Source: Mageeibacillus sp. UBA6980 (lineage in GTDB: Bacteria; Bacillota; Clostridia; Saccharofermentanales; Saccharofermentanaceae). Taken from it: a stretch of DNA of 43,722 nucleotides. The notes beneath the pieces were generated by a model that made no database searches, was not told the origin of the DNA, and saw only the letters and a program-made list of their open reading frames with translations. Shown piece by piece: positions 43,496 to 43,722 of the stretch. Numbering within the stretch: the stretch's first letter is position 1; every line of letters begins with the position of its first letter. The stretch spans positions 1 through 43,722 of the forward strand of contig DJYK01000032.1 of the NCBI GenBank assembly GCA_002450095.1. Direction: 5' to 3'. A program made the position numbers and the translations under genes.

Positions 43496-43509
43496 TGGAG
43501 GGCATGTTT

Positions 43510-43722
43510 ATGGCTATTATCTACAACAAAGACAAGAGATCCGGAAAGACCTATGTTTATGAGACTACGTATCAGTGGGATAAGGTAAAAAAGCAATCCA
43601 GATCCAAAAGAACGCTTATCGGACGACTCGACGAAGAAACAGGAGAGATAGTCCCTACTGACGGACGCGGAAAAAAAAGAAGCCCGAATTATATTCCACC
43701 CGAAGATAACTTCCATGTTCCG
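43510..43722 (+). CDS. Transposase-like protein, N-terminal part, cut by window edge
   Basis: The first 71 codons of a plus-strand gene that runs out of the window. The sequence MAIIYNKDKRSGKTYVYET, then WDKVKKQSRSKRTLIGRLD and EETGEIVPTDGRGKKRS, recalls the N-termini of DDE transposases common in gut and rumen clostridia. I think these belong to the IS4/IS1634-type group, but this rests on memory, not a search. ATG 43510 is chosen because GGAGGG lies seven bases before it; an in-frame ATG at 43504 is too close to that site. The catalytic domain is not visible, so completeness of the element is unknown. Confidence 0.6.
   Translation, partial: MAIIYNKDKRSGKTYVYETTYQWDKVKKQSRSKRTLIGRLDEETGEIVPTDGRGKKRSPNYIPPEDNFHVP

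Larger units (their letters stand above)
43225..43503. other. Divergent intergenic region pcrA / transposase gene
   Basis: This AT-rich stretch of 279 nt separates minus-strand pcrA from the plus-strand transposase-like gene. It contains the pcrA promoter candidate, a second minus-strand TATAAT without a good -35 box (43365-43360), the palindromic promoter of the transposase gene, and a third, single copy of the palindrome arm. The left end of an insertion element probably lies somewhere in it, but its terminal repeat cannot be fixed because the right end is outside the window. Confidence 0.6.

Noticed and set aside
1..43722. CRISPR array, tRNA or rRNA genes, prophage
   Set aside because: No regularly spaced repeats, cloverleaf sequences, rRNA segments or phage structural genes were recognised on either strand.

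Overview
The window reads as chromosomal DNA of an anaerobic Gram-positive bacterium of the class Clostridia. The rpsF-ssb-rpsR-rplI-dnaB block, prfA next to a Sua5-type gene, a Firmicutes-type PcrA, an AGCS amino-acid symporter and a cohesin-like surface protein fit a gut or rumen clostridium (Oscillospirales/Saccharofermentans-like is a guess). No rRNA, tRNA, CRISPR array or prophage is visible. Apart from one glycosyltransferase gene and a transposase start at the right edge, every gene lies on the minus strand, so the text below runs from right to left.

Right edge (43.2-43.7 kb): the first 71 codons of a plus-strand transposase-like gene run off the window. Its promoter sits inside a perfect 12-bp inverted repeat whose six-base centre is the -10 box. 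From 43224 down to 12936, 23 minus-strand genes follow with gaps never above 39 nt and many stop/start overlaps. In order they are pcrA, a dGTPase, a YfbR-type nucleotidase, a membrane-anchored N-acetylglucosaminidase, a cohesin/cadherin-like surface protein, GtrA, folC, a TPR membrane protein, thrC, carB, a GGDEF protein, an AGCS symporter, a prepilin-peptidase-like protein lacking one catalytic Asp, prfC, and a nine-gene polysaccharide cluster (polymerase-like, solute-binding lipoprotein, Alg14-like, Alg13-like, GT2, methyltransferase, fucosyltransferase-like, another putative transferase, flippase). A lone plus-strand GT4 gene (11708-12946) meets the flippase tail to tail with an 11-nt overlap and probably belongs to the same polysaccharide pathway.

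Left part: a second tight minus-strand run (11517-3160) carries malQ, glpK, an AEC transporter, an SseB-like protein, a membrane-anchored unknown, prfA, and a Sua5 protein fused to a low-molecular-weight phosphatase domain whose P-loop Cys and Arg are both gone. After a 222-nt intergenic region with two promoter candidates comes the rpsF-ssb-rpsR-rplI-dnaB operon, with a strong intrinsic terminator between rpsR and rplI. dnaB runs off the left edge.

The points most worth following are the dead phosphatase fused to Sua5, the prepilin peptidase without its GxGD aspartate, the polymerase with a DUF218-like tail, the two-copy module in the cohesin-like protein, the promoter palindrome before the transposase, and the 30-kb gap-free gene run. 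No single previously undescribed multi-gene system could be demonstrated; the surface-protein pair and the polysaccharide cluster come closest.
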